This document shows, one piece after another, positions 24,270 through 33,492 of a DNA stretch of 64,000 nucleotides (positions within the stretch are counted from its first letter, which is position 1; every line of letters begins with the position of its first letter). A model generated the notes under the pieces. It searched no databases. It had not been told where the DNA came from and worked only from the letters and a program-made list of their open reading frames with translations. Position numbers and translations under genes: made by a program. The DNA is from Enterobacter_D sp963521185 (GTDB lineage: Bacteria > Pseudomonadota > Gammaproteobacteria > Enterobacterales > Enterobacteriaceae): assembly GCA_963521185.1 (NCBI GenBank), contig CAUQTV010000010.1:62001-126000 (forward strand). Direction: 5' to 3'.

Positions 24270-25175
24270 ATGAATCAATCTTATGGGCGGCTGGTGAGTC
24301 GCGCCGCGATTGCCGCGACGATCATGGCAACGTGTTTGCTGCTGATTAAAATTGTGGCGTGGTGGTATACGGGGTCGGTGAGTATTCTGGCCGCGCTGGT
24401 GGATTCACTGGTGGATATCGCGGCGTCGCTGACGAATTTACTGGTGGTGCGCTATTCGCTACAACCGGCGGACGATGAGCACACGTTCGGTCACGGTAAA
24501 GCTGAATCGCTGGCAGCGTTGGCGCAAAGTATGTTCATTTCCGGATCGGCGCTGTTCCTGTTTTTGACCGGTTTCCAGCACCTGGCGCGTCCCGAAACGA
24601 TGAATGCGCCGGGCATTGGCGTTGTTGTTACCGTTATCGCACTGCTTTGTACTGTGATCCTTGTCACTTTTCAGCGCTGGGTGGTGCGAAAAACCCAAAG
24701 CCAGGCTGTGCGGGCGGATATGCTTCATTATCAGTCTGATGTTATGATGAACGGTGCCATTCTCGTCGCACTTGGCCTGTCGTGGTACGGCTGGCACCGT
24801 GCGGATGCGCTCTTTGCGCTGGGAATAGGGGTGTACATTTTGTACAGCGCGTTGCGCATGGGGTATGACGCGGTTCAGTCACTGCTGGATCGGGCGCTAC
24901 CCGATGACGAACGTCAGGAAATATTCGATATCGTCACGCGCTGGCCGGGTGTCCGCGGCGCGCACGACCTTCGCACGCGGCAGTCAGGGCCGACCCGCTT
25001 TATTCAGATTCATTTGGAAATGGATGACAATCTCCCGCTTGTTCAGGCGCATTTAGTGGCTGAGCAGGTCGAACAGGCGATCCTGCATCGCTTTCCGGGT
25101 TCAGATGTCATCATCCATCAGGATCCCTGTTCGGTGGTACCCCAGGAAAAGGGTACGTCTATCAATGCTTTGTAA
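24270..25175 (+). CDS. fieF: Ferrous iron/zinc efflux pump FieF
   Basis: A 301-residue cation diffusion facilitator, E. coli FieF (YiiP) throughout. Six transmembrane helices; zinc site A residues in VDSLVDIAAS (DxxxD) and HYQSDVMMN (HxxxD); the cytoplasmic C-terminal domain holds VRGAHDLRTRQSG and RFIQIHLEMDDN with the dimer-interface metal site and a terminal HQDPC. It exports Zn2+/Fe2+ in exchange for protons. The start at 24270 gives MNQSYGRLVSRAA and has GGAG upstream; longer frames upstream lack support. The 236-bp gap before it contains a weak hairpin ending in TTTT near 24099-24128 that may end the toxin transcript. Confidence 0.97.
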   Translation: MNQSYGRLVSRAAIAATIMATCLLLIKIVAWWYTGSVSILAALVDSLVDIAASLTNLLVVRYSLQPADDEHTFGHGKAESLAALAQSMFISGSALFLFLTGFQHLARPETMNAPGIGVVVTVIALLCTVILVTFQRWVVRKTQSQAVRADMLHYQSDVMMNGAILVALGLSWYGWHRADALFALGIGVYILYSALRMGYDAVQSLLDRALPDDERQEIFDIVTRWPGVRGAHDLRTRQSGPTRFIQIHLEMDDNLPLVQAHLVAEQVEQAILHRFPGSDVIIHQDPCSVVPQEKGTSINAL

Positions 25176-25353
25176 TACGTTGTAAAAGAGTGAGCCAGGC
25201 CAGCATTTTGTGGATAAATTACCGCCATTTCGACTGACCTGAATCAATTCAGCACAGAGTTATTGATATAATATCGCAGCATAGTTGTTCACTCCTCAGG
25301 GGAGTCGCTTCGGGCAACAGAATTCATTTTGCATTCAAAGTTCAGAGGTAGTC

Positions 25354-26316
25354 ATGATTAAGAAAATCGGTGTGTTGACAAGTGGCGGTGATGCGCCGGG
25401 CATGAACGCAGCAATTCGTGGCGTTGTCCGTGCGGCATTAACTGAAGGTCTGGAAGTTTGTGGTATTTACGACGGTTATTTAGGTCTGTATGAAGACCGT
25501 ATGGTTCAGCTCGACCGCTACAGTGTGTCCGATATGATCAACCGTGGCGGCACGTTCCTCGGCTCTGCGCGCTTCCCGGAATTCCGCGAAGAACATGTCC
25601 GCGCGGTGGCTATCGAAAACATGAAAAAACGCGGCATCGACGCGCTGGTGGTGATCGGTGGCGACGGTTCTTACATGGGTGCAAAACGTCTGACTGAAAT
25701 GGGCTTCCCGTGCATCGGTCTGCCAGGCACCATCGATAATGACGTGGCGGGTACTGACTACACCATCGGTTATTTCACTGCGCTGCACACCGTGGTTGAA
25801 GCGATTGACCGTCTGCGCGACACCTCCTCTTCTCACCAGCGTATCTCCATCGTTGAAGTGATGGGCCGTTACTGCGGCGATCTGACGCTGGCGGCGGCCA
25901 TCGCGGGCGGCTGTGAATTCATCGTGCTGCCGGAAGTTGAATTTAACCGCGAAGACCTGGTTAACGAAATTAAAGCCGGTATCGCCAAAGGTAAAAAACA
26001 CGCCATTGTGGCGATTACCGAGCACATCTGCGATATCGACGAGCTGGCGAAATACATCGAAGTGGAAACCGAACGCGAAACCCGCGCGACCGTGCTGGGT
26101 CACATTCAGCGTGGCGGCTCCCCGGTTCCTTACGACCGCATCCTCGCTTCCCGCATGGGGTCCTATGCTATTGAACTGCTGTTGCAGGGTCATGGCGGCC
26201 GCTGCGTTGGCATCCAGAACGAAAAAATGGTGCACCATGACATCATTGACGCTATCGAGAACATGAAGCGTCCGTTTAAAGGCGACTGGCTGGACTGCGC
26301 TAAAAAACTCTATTAA
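25354..26316 (+). CDS. pfkA: ATP-dependent 6-phosphofructokinase I
   Basis: A 320-residue enzyme identical in length to E. coli PfkA. ATP-site GVLTSGGDAPGMNAAIRG (residues 5-22), GGDGSYMGA, and the catalytic loop PGTIDNDVAGTDYTIG with Asp127 are present, as is HIQRGGSPVPYDR. It phosphorylates fructose 6-phosphate, the committed step of glycolysis, activated by ADP and inhibited by PEP. The start at 25354 gives MIKKIGVLTSGG; upstream in-frame codons lie in the leader. A hairpin lies just downstream at 26325-26350. Confidence 0.99.
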   Translation: MIKKIGVLTSGGDAPGMNAAIRGVVRAALTEGLEVCGIYDGYLGLYEDRMVQLDRYSVSDMINRGGTFLGSARFPEFREEHVRAVAIENMKKRGIDALVVIGGDGSYMGAKRLTEMGFPCIGLPGTIDNDVAGTDYTIGYFTALHTVVEAIDRLRDTSSSHQRISIVEVMGRYCGDLTLAAAIAGGCEFIVLPEVEFNREDLVNEIKAGIAKGKKHAIVAITEHICDIDELAKYIEVETERETRATVLGHIQRGGSPVPYDRILASRMGSYAIELLLQGHGGRCVGIQNEKMVHHDIIDAIENMKRPFKGDWLDCAKKLY

Positions 26317-26324
26317 TCGGTTCT

Positions 26325-26350
26325 CATCCCTCTCCGCCCGGAGAGGGATG
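26325..26350. repeat. Hairpin with CCCTCTCC core after pfkA
   Basis: Perfect 11-bp stem CATCCCTCTCC-GCCC-GGAGAGGGATG. It has no clear T-run, and shares its core with the larger intergenic palindromes, so it may be a reduced copy of that family or a processing/terminating hairpin. Confidence 0.6.
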
Positions 26351-26461
26351 TACTCTTCTTATTCCGCACTGTTATAGCCAATCTTTTTTTATTCTTTAAT
26401 CATTAGTTCGCTTTCTGGCACGCTGAGTCCATCACAACACAACATTCTAAGAGAGTGAGCG

Positions 26462-27451
26462 ATGAACAAATGGGGCGTAGGCTTAACTTTACTGCTGGCA
26501 TCCGGCAGTGTTCTGGCAAAGGATATTCAGTTATTAAACGTGTCTTACGATCCAACGCGTGAATTGTACGATCAGTACAACAAAGCGTTCAGCGCTCACT
26601 GGAAACAGGAAACCGGCGATAATGTCGTGATCCGCCAGTCGCACGGTGGGTCTGGCAAACAGGCGACGTCCGTCATTAACGGCATCGAAGCTGACGTGGT
26701 AACGCTGGCGCTGGCCTACGACGTGGATGCGATTGCCGAACGCGGCCGCATCGATAAAAACTGGATCAAGCGCCTGCCGGACAACTCTGCACCGTACACC
26801 TCGACCATCGTGTTCCTGGTGCGCAAAGGCAACCCAAAACAAATTCACGACTGGAACGATCTGGTGAAGCCGGGCGTTTCAGTTATCACGCCAAACCCGA
26901 AAAGCTCGGGTGGCGCACGCTGGAACTACCTGGCGGCGTGGGGCTACGCCCTGCACCACAACAATGGCGATCAGGCCAAAGCGCAGGACTTCGTGAAAGC
27001 GCTGTTTAAAAACGTGGAAGTGCTGGATTCCGGCGCACGTGGCGCAACCAACACCTTCGTTGAGCGCGGTATTGGCGACGTGCTGATCGCCTGGGAAAAC
27101 GAAGCGCTGCTGGCGACCAACGAGCTGGGCAAAGATAAATTCGAAATCGTCACGCCAAGCGAGTCGATTCTGGCCGAGCCGACCGTCTCCGTGGTCGACA
27201 AAGTGGTTGAGAAAAAAGACACCAAAGCCGTGGCGGAAGCCTATCTTAAATATCTCTACTCGCCGGAAGGCCAGGAGATCGCGGCGAAGAACTTCTACCG
27301 TCCGCGTAACCCGGATGTGGCGAAGAAATATGACGGCGAGTTCCCGAAACTCAAACTGTTCACCATTGATGAAGAGTTTGGCGGCTGGACGAAAGCGCAG
27401 AAAGAGCACTTCTCCAACGGCGGCACCTTCGATCAGATCAGCAAACGTTAA
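26462..27451 (+). CDS. sbp: Periplasmic sulfate-binding protein
   Basis: A 329-residue binding protein, full length of E. coli Sbp. Signal peptide MNKWGVGLTLLLASGSVLA precedes the mature start KDIQLLNVSYDPTREL. Family motifs include QSHGGSGKQA, NPKSSGGARWNYLAAW and DSGARGATNTFVERG, which line the sulfate pocket. It delivers sulfate to the CysTWA importer encoded elsewhere. Expected control is by CysB. A terminator-like hairpin follows. Confidence 0.98.
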   Translation: MNKWGVGLTLLLASGSVLAKDIQLLNVSYDPTRELYDQYNKAFSAHWKQETGDNVVIRQSHGGSGKQATSVINGIEADVVTLALAYDVDAIAERGRIDKNWIKRLPDNSAPYTSTIVFLVRKGNPKQIHDWNDLVKPGVSVITPNPKSSGGARWNYLAAWGYALHHNNGDQAKAQDFVKALFKNVEVLDSGARGATNTFVERGIGDVLIAWENEALLATNELGKDKFEIVTPSESILAEPTVSVVDKVVEKKDTKAVAEAYLKYLYSPEGQEIAAKNFYRPRNPDVAKKYDGEFPKLKLFTIDEEFGGWTKAQKEHFSNGGTFDQISKR

Positions 27452-27460
27452 TTTTTCCTC

Positions 27461-27482
27461 GTGCCCACCTTTTGGTGGGCAC
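27461..27482 (+). terminator. Hairpin terminator after sbp
   Basis: GTGCCCACC-TTTT-GGTGGGCAC followed by TTCATT, 10 bp past the sbp stop. Confidence 0.65.
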
Positions 27483-27662
27483 TTCATTCCCTCCGTGAAA
27501 ACCTTCTTGATTAATTTTCATATCGTTGATTGCATTCATTTTTATTTTTTCGAACAGTGACGCTGCTCGTGGATTTTAATCCGTAAATCGCCATTAATAG
27601 CCGGGACACTACCTCCCCTCCTGAGCATCTTTCGATGCCAGAGGCTATCAAGGAATGATCTT

Positions 27663-29135
27663 ATGGAGCGTCTCACCCCGGTTCGTCTGACCTCTGTTGT
27701 GCTGCCCGTCGCGCTGTGCCTGATTATCTGGTTTGCCATCCCGGTGCCAACAGGCGTGACGCCACATGCCTGGCATTTGCTGGCGCTGTTTATTGGCACC
27801 ATTGCCGCCATTATTTGCAAAACGCTGCCCATCGGGGCCATCGCCATTATCGCGATTATGCTGGTCGCCATGACCGGCGTGACGCACCCGGATAACCCGT
27901 CCGCCGCGCTGACCGATGCGTTAAGTGGTTTTTCAAATTCCCTCATCTGGTTGATTGGGCTGTCGATTATGCTGTCGCAAAGCTTGCTCAAAACCGGCTT
28001 GGGCGCGCGGATCGGCTACTACTTTATTGCGCTGTTTGGTAAACGCACGCTGGGCATTGCCTGGGCGTTAACGCTGGCGGAAACGGTGATTGCGCCCGTG
28101 ACGCCGAGCAATACCGCGCGCGGCGGTGGGATTATTCACCCGATTATGCGATCCATTGCCTCAAGCCTCGGATCGCAGCCTGGCGACAGTGAAAACGGCA
28201 GCACCGGACGCTATCTGGCGCTGGTGAACTACAACATCAACCCGATTAGCTCCGCGATGTTTATCACCGCCACCGCGCCAAACCCGCTGATTGTGAATCT
28301 GATCGTCAGCGGCACCGGTGGCACATTTGTGATGAGCTGGGGAATGTGGGCCGTGGCCGCGCTGTTACCCGCTATCGTGTCGTTGGCGGTGATGCCGCTG
28401 GTCATCTGGTGGCTCTATCCACCCGCCATTACCCGCACGCCGAACGCGCCGCAGTTTGCGCGCGAAAAACTCAGTGAGCTAGGCCTGTTCACGCTCAACG
28501 AAAAGATCACCTTCGGCGTTTTTGTGCTGCTGCTGTGCCTGTGGGCCGGAGTTCCCGTCATGCTGTTCGGTAGTCACTGGGCAGTGGATCCCACTTCAGC
28601 CGCGCTGGTGGGGCTGTCCATCCTGCTGATAACGGGGGTGTTAAGCTGGGATGATATCCTCAAATGCCGGGGAGCCTGGGATACGGTGGTGTGGTTTGCG
28701 GCGCTGGTGATGATGGCGAGCTTTTTAAGCAAGCTGGGGCTGGTAAAATGGCTGGCAACGCAGGTGGGCTTTTTCATCAGCCATCTGGGGGCCAACTGGG
28801 GTGTGGCCGCTGCGCTGTTGGTCCTGTTGTATGTCTATTCGCACTACTTTTTTGCCAGCACCACGGCGCACATTACCGCCATGTTTGCCGCCTTTTTCAC
28901 CGCCGGTCTGGCGCTGGGGGCGCCCCCCGCGCTGTTAGGCCTTATGCTGGGATTCTCCTCCTCGCTGATGATGTCCCTGACGCATTACGGCACGGGCACC
29001 GCGCCCATTATCTTCGGATCGAACTACGTTAAGCTCGGTGAGTGGTGGAAGGCCGGCCTGGTGATGAGCGTGGTCAATCTACTGATCTGGGGCATTTTGG
29101 GTAGCTTGTGGTGGCGCGTGCTCGGTTACTGGTAA
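27663..29135 (+). CDS. DASS-family anion symporter (dicarboxylate/2-oxoglutarate type)
   Basis: A 490-residue inner-membrane carrier of the divalent anion:sodium symporter family, closest in pattern to CitT/YflS and plant 2-oxoglutarate/malate translocators. The first substrate motif is VTPSNTARGGGIIHP (about residues 147-161); the second half has YFFASTTAHITAMF. Hydrophobic segments fill the whole length. Substrate is probably a di- or tricarboxylate but cannot be fixed from sequence. It lies where E. coli carries cdh, followed on the same strand by a second, unrelated-looking anion permease. AAGGAA precedes the ATG at 27663. Confidence 0.8.
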   Translation: MERLTPVRLTSVVLPVALCLIIWFAIPVPTGVTPHAWHLLALFIGTIAAIICKTLPIGAIAIIAIMLVAMTGVTHPDNPSAALTDALSGFSNSLIWLIGLSIMLSQSLLKTGLGARIGYYFIALFGKRTLGIAWALTLAETVIAPVTPSNTARGGGIIHPIMRSIASSLGSQPGDSENGSTGRYLALVNYNINPISSAMFITATAPNPLIVNLIVSGTGGTFVMSWGMWAVAALLPAIVSLAVMPLVIWWLYPPAITRTPNAPQFAREKLSELGLFTLNEKITFGVFVLLLCLWAGVPVMLFGSHWAVDPTSAALVGLSILLITGVLSWDDILKCRGAWDTVVWFAALVMMASFLSKLGLVKWLATQVGFFISHLGANWGVAAALLVLLYVYSHYFFASTTAHITAMFAAFFTAGLALGAPPALLGLMLGFSSSLMMSLTHYGTGTAPIIFGSNYVKLGEWWKAGLVMSVVNLLIWGILGSLWWRVLGYW

Positions 29136-29284
29136 GACGCGCGCTTGCCAGGGCCAGCTACGCGCAAGCGCTGAGGAAATCCAGGATCATCAATGCGATA
29201 TCCTTAAATAGCCCCACCACATTTGGCGTTTACTGAAACCGCCTGTCGCCGTAGACTTGCTGAAAATATCGACAGGAGACAGGC

Positions 29285-30589
29285 ATGTCACTCTGGTTAA
29301 CTCACCCTCTGTTCCTTCCCTCTGTGATTGTTGGCGTCACCATCGTGCTGTGGGCGACGTCGTTACTGCCGGAATTCATTACCGCACTGCTGTTTTTTAC
29401 GGTGGCGATGGTGGCAAAAATCGCTCCGCCGGATGTCATTTTTGGCGGCTTCGCCTCGTCGGCTTTCTGGCTGGTTTTCAGTGGGTTTGTTCTCGGCGTG
29501 GCGATCCGTAAAACCGGCCTGGCCGACAGGGCCGCGCGCGCGCTGTCGGCAACGCTGACGGACTCCTGGCCGCTGATGGTCGCAGCCGTGGTGCTGCTGA
29601 GCTATGCGCTGGCCTTTGTGATGCCATCGAATATGGGGCGTATCGCGCTGCTGATGCCCATTGTGGCGGCCATGGCGGCGCGCGCGGGCATCAATGAAGG
29701 CACGCGCGCCTGGTATGGACTGGCGCTGGCGGTGGGCTTTGGCACCTTCCAGCTGTCAGCAACCATTCTGCCCGCTAACGTGCCGAATCTGGTGATGAGC
29801 GGCGCGGCGGAAGGCGCGTTTGGTATTCATCTCAACTATGTGCCGTACCTGGTGCTGCACACGCCGGTGCTCGGTATTCTGAAAGGGTTGATACTGATAG
29901 CGCTGATCTGCTGGCTGTTTCCCGGTCAACCGCACGCGCCGAAAGCGGCCATCCCTTCAGCGCCGATGAGCCGACAGGAAAAGCGCCTTGCCTGGCTGCT
30001 GGCCGTGGTGCTGATCATGTGGGTGACAGAAAGCCTGCACGGTATTGGTCCGGCGTGGACCGGTCTGGCGGCAGCCTGCGTCACGCTGTTGCCGCGTGTC
30101 GGCTTTATTAACGGCGAGGAGTTTGCCGCTGGCGTTAACATGCGCACCTGTCTGTACGTGGCGGGAATTCTGGGGCTGGCGATCACTGTGACGCAGACCG
30201 GGATCGGCAGTGCCGTCGGCAATGCGCTGCTGCACGTGATGCCGCTGGATGCGGAAAAACCCTTCACCAGCTTCCTGGCGCTGAGCGGGATCACCACCGC
30301 GCTCAACTTCATTATGACCGCCAACGGGGTTCCGGCGCTGTACACCACCCTGGCGCAGAGTTTCGCCGATGCGACCGGTTTCCCGCTGCTGTCGGTGATT
30401 ATGATTCAGGTATTGGGCTATTCCACGCCGCTGCTGCCGTATCAGGCGTCGCCGATTGTGGTGGCAATGGGGCTAGGAAAGGTGCCTGCAAAGGCGGGGA
30501 TGCAGCTTTGTCTGGCGCTGGCAATGGCAACGTATCTGGTGCTGCTGCCGCTGGATTATCTGTGGTTTAGCGTGTTAGGTCGTTTGTAG
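29285..30589 (+). CDS. SLC13/ArsB-NhaD superfamily permease
   Basis: A 434-residue membrane protein with about eleven to twelve hydrophobic segments and the two-repeat design of the ion transporter superfamily: MPSNMGRIALLMPIVAAMA (first repeat, about residue 118) and NFIMTANGVPALYTTLAQS (second, about residue 350). These match SLC13-type anion permeases in general; the substrate is unknown. The gene starts 149 bp after the DASS carrier with GACAGGAGACAGGC just upstream. Whether the pair is co-transcribed is not clear. Confidence 0.72.
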   Translation: MSLWLTHPLFLPSVIVGVTIVLWATSLLPEFITALLFFTVAMVAKIAPPDVIFGGFASSAFWLVFSGFVLGVAIRKTGLADRAARALSATLTDSWPLMVAAVVLLSYALAFVMPSNMGRIALLMPIVAAMAARAGINEGTRAWYGLALAVGFGTFQLSATILPANVPNLVMSGAAEGAFGIHLNYVPYLVLHTPVLGILKGLILIALICWLFPGQPHAPKAAIPSAPMSRQEKRLAWLLAVVLIMWVTESLHGIGPAWTGLAAACVTLLPRVGFINGEEFAAGVNMRTCLYVAGILGLAITVTQTGIGSAVGNALLHVMPLDAEKPFTSFLALSGITTALNFIMTANGVPALYTTLAQSFADATGFPLLSVIMIQVLGYSTPLLPYQASPIVVAMGLGKVPAKAGMQLCLALAMATYLVLLPLDYLWFSVLGRL

Positions 30590-30596
30590 CGTTTTT

Positions 30597-30630
30597 GTAG
30601 GGCGGGTAAGCGCAAGCGCCACCCGCCACA
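30597..30630. repeat. REP-type palindrome
   Basis: TAGGGCGGGTAAGCGCAAGC followed by GCCACCCGCCAC, between the convergent permease gene and tpiA. Confidence 0.65.
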
Positions 30631-30636
30631 ACAGCA

Positions 30637-31404
30637 TTACGCCTGTTTAGCGGCTTCTGCTGCTTTAACGATCACGGCAAACGCGTCTGCTTTCAGAGAA
30701 GCACCGCCAACCAGCGCGCCGTCGATGTCCGGCTGGGTGAACAGTTCTGCTGCGTTCGCTGCGTTTACGGAACCGCCGTACTGGATGATCACTTGTTCAG
30801 CCACGTTCGCGTCTACTTTCGCAATGTGGTCACGAATGAATTTGTGAACCGCCTGCGCCTGCGCCGGGGTCGCAGATTTGCCGGTACCGATAGCCCAAAC
30901 CGGTTCGTAAGCAATTACCGCGCCTTCGAACGCGCTTGCGCCCTGGGTTTTCAGCACGGCGTCGATCTGACGTGCGCACACTTCTTCAGTTTTGCCCGCT
31001 TCGTTTTCGGCTTCGGTTTCACCGATGCACAGAACCGGGGTCAGACCTTGCTCTTTCAGCACCGCGAATTTCTTCGCGATCAGCTCGTCAGACTCTTTGT
31101 GGTAAGTACGACGCTCAGAGTGACCGATGATGATGTATTTCGCGCCGATGTCTTTCAGCATTTCTGCCGAGGTTTCACCGGTGAATGCGCCAGACAGGTT
31201 AACGTCAACGTTCTGCGCGCCGAGGATGATGTGGCTGCCGTCTGCGGCATGTTTAGCCAGATCCAGGTACATTTCCGGCGGGGCGATGGCGACGCCGCAA
31301 CCGGTCACTCCAGCCAGCTCTTTACGCAGGTTAGCAATCAGCTCATTTACCATGAGGCGGCTGCCGTTCAGCTTCCAGTTACCCATCACTAAAGGATGTC
31401 GCAT
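30637..31404 (-). CDS. tpiA: Triose-phosphate isomerase
   Basis: A 255-residue TIM barrel matching E. coli TpiA. Catalytic residues: Lys in MGNWKLNGS (residues 7-15), His in IIGHSERRTYHK and Glu in AYEPVWAIGTGKSATPAQA; phosphate loop YGGSVNAAN. It interconverts dihydroxyacetone phosphate and glyceraldehyde 3-phosphate, needed here for DHAP from rhamnose and glycerol. The ATG ending at 31404 gives the conserved MRHPLVMGNWK; another ATG two codons earlier is less likely because it overlaps the GGAGA site. Confidence 0.99.
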   Translation of the reverse strand: MRHPLVMGNWKLNGSRLMVNELIANLRKELAGVTGCGVAIAPPEMYLDLAKHAADGSHIILGAQNVDVNLSGAFTGETSAEMLKDIGAKYIIIGHSERRTYHKESDELIAKKFAVLKEQGLTPVLCIGETEAENEAGKTEEVCARQIDAVLKTQGASAFEGAVIAYEPVWAIGTGKSATPAQAQAVHKFIRDHIAKVDANVAEQVIIQYGGSVNAANAAELFTQPDIDGALVGGASLKADAFAVIVKAAEAAKQA

Positions 31405-31511
31405 TTTCATTCTCCACGCGTTAAGCGAATCAAGGAATATGGCTGCCGTTTACGGCAGCATGGTCTGTGAAACAGTATAGAGATTCATCCCCTCAAAGGC
31501 TTTGCTTTTTG

Positions 31512-32111
31512 TCATTTATTGTTGCCTTCAGGCGTCTCAGATAGCGTCAGCTTAATCGGTTCAACAGCGAAGGTCAGCCCTTTTTCGCCGTTATCTGCTG
31601 CAACATAGCGTAAAGCGCCCTCCGTCTGGGCGTACCAGCTTTTCCCTTTGCTCGCCGTCAGCAATTTTTGCAGTTTTTGCAGGCTTTGCGCCTTGCTAAG
31701 GGTCGGGGAAAACGCCCGCAGCACGGCGGCCATGTACTCCTGCGCTTTGGCTTTTGCCGCTTTCTGCTCAGGCCCCTGAATGGGTAGCCAGGTGATCTGC
31801 ATCGATTTAATCTTCATTGTGCCGCGCTCCAGCGCCGTCGAGGCGTATAGATTCTCGTTGATCTTGCTTGCGGCGCGGGTCAGGTTGGCGCGATCGTTTC
31901 CGGCATCGATGGCGCGAAATTCATTGAGCGCAAGGCCGGGATTGTCGACGTTGAATTTTTCCCGAAACTGGCTGATGGACTGATCGAAGGTCGGTGCACC
32001 CGCCAAAAGATAGGGGGCTGTCGCCGCCAGCGGCACGTCAACGGCGCGGCCAGGCAGGCTTAACATCCACAATGACAGTAACAATCCAATCTGATAACGC
32101 CATGACTTCAT
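31512..32111 (-). CDS. yiiQ: DUF1454 family protein YiiQ
   Basis: A 199-residue protein of unknown function matching YiiQ. Signal peptide MKSWRYQIGLLLSLWMLSLPGRA suggests a periplasmic location. The rest is mostly soluble with SISQFREKFNVDNPGLALNE, TRAASKINENLYASTALERG and a conserved LTFAVEPIKLTLSE end. It sits between tpiA and a divergent DUF805 gene as in E. coli. No catalytic motif can be seen. Confidence 0.9.
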   Translation of the reverse strand: MKSWRYQIGLLLSLWMLSLPGRAVDVPLAATAPYLLAGAPTFDQSISQFREKFNVDNPGLALNEFRAIDAGNDRANLTRAASKINENLYASTALERGTMKIKSMQITWLPIQGPEQKAAKAKAQEYMAAVLRAFSPTLSKAQSLQKLQKLLTASKGKSWYAQTEGALRYVAADNGEKGLTFAVEPIKLTLSETPEGNNK

Positions 32112-32224
32112 CCGTATCGTCCTCCGTATACTAAGCCCACGATTAAAACGATAACCGTCCTGCTTGTCAAAACCTGACCCGACTAAGGTAAACTACGCAG
32201 CATTACGATTATAAGGAATCTTAC

Positions 32225-32644
32225 ATGACCCTACAGCAGTGGTTATTCTCAATTAAAGGGCGTATTGGGCGTCGGGATTTTTGGATTTGGATGGCCGTCT
32301 GGGTGCTGGCGATGGTGTTGCTCTTTTCGCTGGCGGGCGGGGGACTGGTGGATCTGCAAATGGCGGCTTTCATGCTGGTCTGCCTGCTGTGGCCTACGGC
32401 TTGCGTAGTGATTAAGCGGTTACACGATCGCGGCAGGTCCGGGCTGTGGGCGCTGTTGATGGTGCTGGCGTGGATGCTGCTGATGGGCAACTGGCAGGTG
32501 TTAGGCGGCGTCTGGATGTGGGCCGTTGGCCGCTTTGTACCGACGCTGATCATTGTGATGATGCTCATCGACCTGGGCGCGTTTCTGGGCACCCAGGGCG
32601 AGAATAAGTTCGGCAAAGACACCCTCGACGTGAAGTTTCGCTGA
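32225..32644 (+). CDS. yiiR: DUF805 inner-membrane protein (YiiR)
   Basis: A 139-residue protein with the DUF805 opening (FSIKGRIGRRDFWIWM) and about three to four transmembrane helices; conserved VIKRLHDRGRSGLWAL follows the second helix. Role unknown. Its position between yiiQ and fpr is that of E. coli yiiR. It is convergent with fpr, which begins 6 bp past its stop on the other strand. Confidence 0.92.
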   Translation: MTLQQWLFSIKGRIGRRDFWIWMAVWVLAMVLLFSLAGGGLVDLQMAAFMLVCLLWPTACVVIKRLHDRGRSGLWALLMVLAWMLLMGNWQVLGGVWMWAVGRFVPTLIIVMMLIDLGAFLGTQGENKFGKDTLDVKFR

Positions 32645-32649
32645 TCTTC

Positions 32650-33396
32650 TTACCAGTAGTGTTCAGCGGTCATATGCCCCGGACGGCGACGCAAATGTTT
32701 GGTCATCTGCCGGGTATCTTTCAGCAACTGCTGCGTATCGCGCACCATCTGCGGATTACCGCACAGCATGACGTGGCTGCTGTCGGTCTGCATGCGTAAG
32801 CCGACGGCGTTTTCCAGCTCGCCGCTCTCAATCAGCGCCGGAACGCGGCCATGCAGCGAACCGAGCACCGTTTCACGGCTGACCACGGTCTGGATCTGCA
32901 ACTTGCCTTCGTAGCGCTTTTGCAGCTCCAGCATCAGCGGCAGATAGCTTAAATCTGCGGCATAACGGGCGGCGTGCACCAGCACCAGATTTTTGAAACG
33001 GTCGAGATCGCGCCCTTCCTGCAATATCGATAAATACGGCCCAATCGCGGTGCCGGTTGCCAGCATCCACAGCGTCTCGCAGTCGGGAATTTCGTCGAGC
33101 ACAAAGAAGCCAGCGGCTTCGGCGACAATGAGCACTTCGTCGCCGGGTTTGAGCGCAGCCAGCCGCGGGCTGAGCTTGCCGTCCGGGACGGTGACCAGAT
33201 AAAACTCCAGATTCGGATCCGAAGGGGCATTGACGTAAGAGTACGCGCGCTGCACGCGCTCGCCGTCAATCTCCAGCCCAAGCTTGGCAAACTGACCGGC
33301 AGTGAAGGGGTGAATGGGGGCATGAACGGTGAGGCTGAACAGGGCGTCCGTCCAGAACTCAACCTTTGTGACTTTTCCTGTAACCCACTCCGCCAT
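32650..33396 (-). CDS. fpr: Ferredoxin/flavodoxin--NADP+ reductase
   Basis: A 248-residue FAD enzyme, full length of E. coli Fpr. FAD-binding RAYSYVNAPS is near residues 50-59, then GDEVLIVAEAAGFFVLDEIP, the NADP domain LATGTAIGPYLSIL and VMLCGNPQMVRD, and the C-terminal RPGHMTAEHYW stacking residue. It supplies electrons to flavodoxin and ferredoxin for radical enzymes and methionine synthase, and belongs to the SoxRS regulon. Pyruvate formate-lyase-type activases such as PflC depend on this electron source. The start at 33396 has AGGAGAC upstream. Confidence 0.98.
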   Translation of the reverse strand: MAEWVTGKVTKVEFWTDALFSLTVHAPIHPFTAGQFAKLGLEIDGERVQRAYSYVNAPSDPNLEFYLVTVPDGKLSPRLAALKPGDEVLIVAEAAGFFVLDEIPDCETLWMLATGTAIGPYLSILQEGRDLDRFKNLVLVHAARYAADLSYLPLMLELQKRYEGKLQIQTVVSRETVLGSLHGRVPALIESGELENAVGLRMQTDSSHVMLCGNPQMVRDTQQLLKDTRQMTKHLRRRPGHMTAEHYW

Positions 33397-33492
33397 GATC
33401 GTCTCCTGTTCCGATTCGTTGCCTAATCTTCGTTCGTCGGGATAAAGATTTCCAGCCCGCACGGGCCGGAAAGCTCAATTGATCAAATGTTT

